Assembly: GCA_028282645.1 (NCBI GenBank)
Contig: JANQHM010000286.1
Location: 1-35,122, forward strand
Reading direction: 5' to 3'
Length of the DNA: 35,122 nucleotides
From: Candidatus Gastranaerophilales bacterium
GTDB taxonomy: Bacteria > Cyanobacteriota > Vampirovibrionia > Gastranaerophilales > JANQFW01
Shown: positions 34,796 through 35,122 of the stretch, piece by piece
Position numbering within the stretch: position 1 is the stretch's first letter
Layout of the letters: each line of letters opens with the position of its first letter
Notes under the pieces: generated by a model
What the model was told of the DNA's origin: nothing
What the model saw: the letters and a program-made list of their open reading frames with translations, nothing else
Databases searched by the model: none
Translations under genes and position numbers: made by a program

Positions 34796-34837
34796 AAGAA
34801 TTCTCTTATTTTTAATTTTTAAAATAAGGGAATTCTT
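34796..34837. terminator. Long hairpin, probable terminator downstream of tRNA-Gly
   Basis: AAGAATTCTCTTATTTT pairs with AAAATAAGGGAATTCTT (17 bp, one G-T) around TAATTTTT. It lies about 190 nt beyond the 3' end of the minus-strand tRNA. A short T run follows it on the plus strand, so it could act in either direction. Confidence 0.5.
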
Positions 34838-34914
34838 TTAAAAAAACAAAAATCGGGATCTAAGTCCCGTATTCCCCACCTAAAAATTATCAATAAAAAA
34901 TTTTATTCGATAGA

Positions 34915-35002
34915 ATACCCCGACCCTTGGGTCGCTAACTTATTTGTAAAGCTTTGCTTTGCGTTTAAAGTTATGGGGGCTGATACCTTGACCCTTGGGT
35001 CG
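34915..35002. repeat. Paired palindromes with GACCCTTGGGTCG
   Basis: ATACCCCGACCCTTGGGTCG (34916-34934 region) and ATACCTTGACCCTTGGGTCG (34983-35002 region) are near-identical 20-nt direct repeats 68 nt apart. Each contains a GACCC/GGGTC palindrome. They lie just downstream of tRNA-Gly in its transcription direction. Confidence 0.6.
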
Positions 35003-35029
35003 AGGAGGTTCATTAATGTAAACAGATAA

Positions 35030-35100
35030 GCGGGAAACGAGGCTCGAACTCGCGACCTCCTCCTTGGCAAGGAGGCGTTCTACCACTGAACTATTCCCGC
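35030..35100 (-). tRNA. tRNA-Gly, anticodon GCC
   Basis: 71 nt. The minus strand reads GCGGGAATAGTTCAGTGGTA and onward. The acceptor stem GCGGGAA/TTCCCGC is perfect, the D loop has AGTGGTA, the anticodon loop is TTGCCAA, and the T loop is TTCGAGC. The 3' CCA is not encoded. No other tRNA is in the window. Confidence 0.96.
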
Positions 35101-35122
35101 ATCTCTTTTACATTTTGAATTA

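Larger units (their letters stand above)
34283..35029. other. Intergenic region tig / tRNA-Gly, highly structured
   Basis: About 750 nt without a gene. It holds the tig promoter region, a family 3 hairpin (34470), a small hairpin CTGGTA-CAAAA-TACCAG (34575-34591), family 1 copy E, family 2 copy 3, a long 17-bp hairpin (34796-34837), CGGGA-TCTAAG-TCCCG (near 34855), and two copies of the palindrome GACCCTTGGGTCG. I find no ORF. Confidence 0.6.

Overview
The window is AT-rich bacterial DNA using the standard bacterial code (TGA is a stop here). The gene content points to a diderm close to Cyanobacteria, most likely a non-photosynthetic Melainabacteria/Vampirovibrionia lineage such as the Gastranaerophilales. 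Supporting signs are an outer-membrane porin with an N-terminal SLH-like segment and coiled coil, citramalate-based branched-chain amino-acid synthesis, FixC/FixX without respiratory genes nearby, TPR- and WD40-rich proteins, and the absence of any photosynthesis gene. This placement is inference; no database was searched.

Layout. (1) 1-4427, minus strand: the distal half of the spc ribosomal operon, rpsE-rpmD-rplO-secY-adk-map-infA-rpmJ, with rpmJ cut by the window edge. rplR is not upstream of rpsE. (2) 4701-6697, minus: fixC-fixX plus a small protein with a duplicated RWYD motif. (3) 7191-9794, plus: a TPR protein with a C-terminal HExxH domain, a secreted TPR/NHL protein and a small secreted proline-tailed protein. 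(4) 10038-10802, minus: an unrecognised helical protein. (5) 10977-15528, minus: cimA-leuC-leuD-leuB, the citramalate route to isoleucine combined with shared leucine enzymes. (6) 15969-21552, plus: a 1418-residue STAND/NLR-like protein (calcineurin-like phosphoesterase fold, NB-ARC-like ATPase, about 14 WD40 repeats), a small exported protein and a receiver-GGDEF protein with a defective GGDEF signature. (7) 21701-25896, minus: phosphate transport pstS-pstC-pstA-pstB-phoU, divergent from a porin (26101-27495, plus) that probably feeds it phosphate. (8) 27774-29903, minus: a PHP-domain phosphoesterase and a second HExxH protein. (9) 29904-30968: a 1 kb geneless stretch rich in repeats. (10) 30969-34282, minus: tig-clpP-clpX. 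(11) A structured intergenic region and tRNA-Gly(GCC).

Three intergenic repeat families are visible: a roughly 58-nt element (five copies and one fragment), a roughly 65-nt element (three copies), and a short terminator-like hairpin with a conserved core (three copies). None matches an element I can name. The leading candidate for a new system is the STAND protein with a degenerate phosphoesterase head and the two genes behind it. The second is the pair of proteins that share an HExxH...ExDxY domain on unrelated N-terminal halves.
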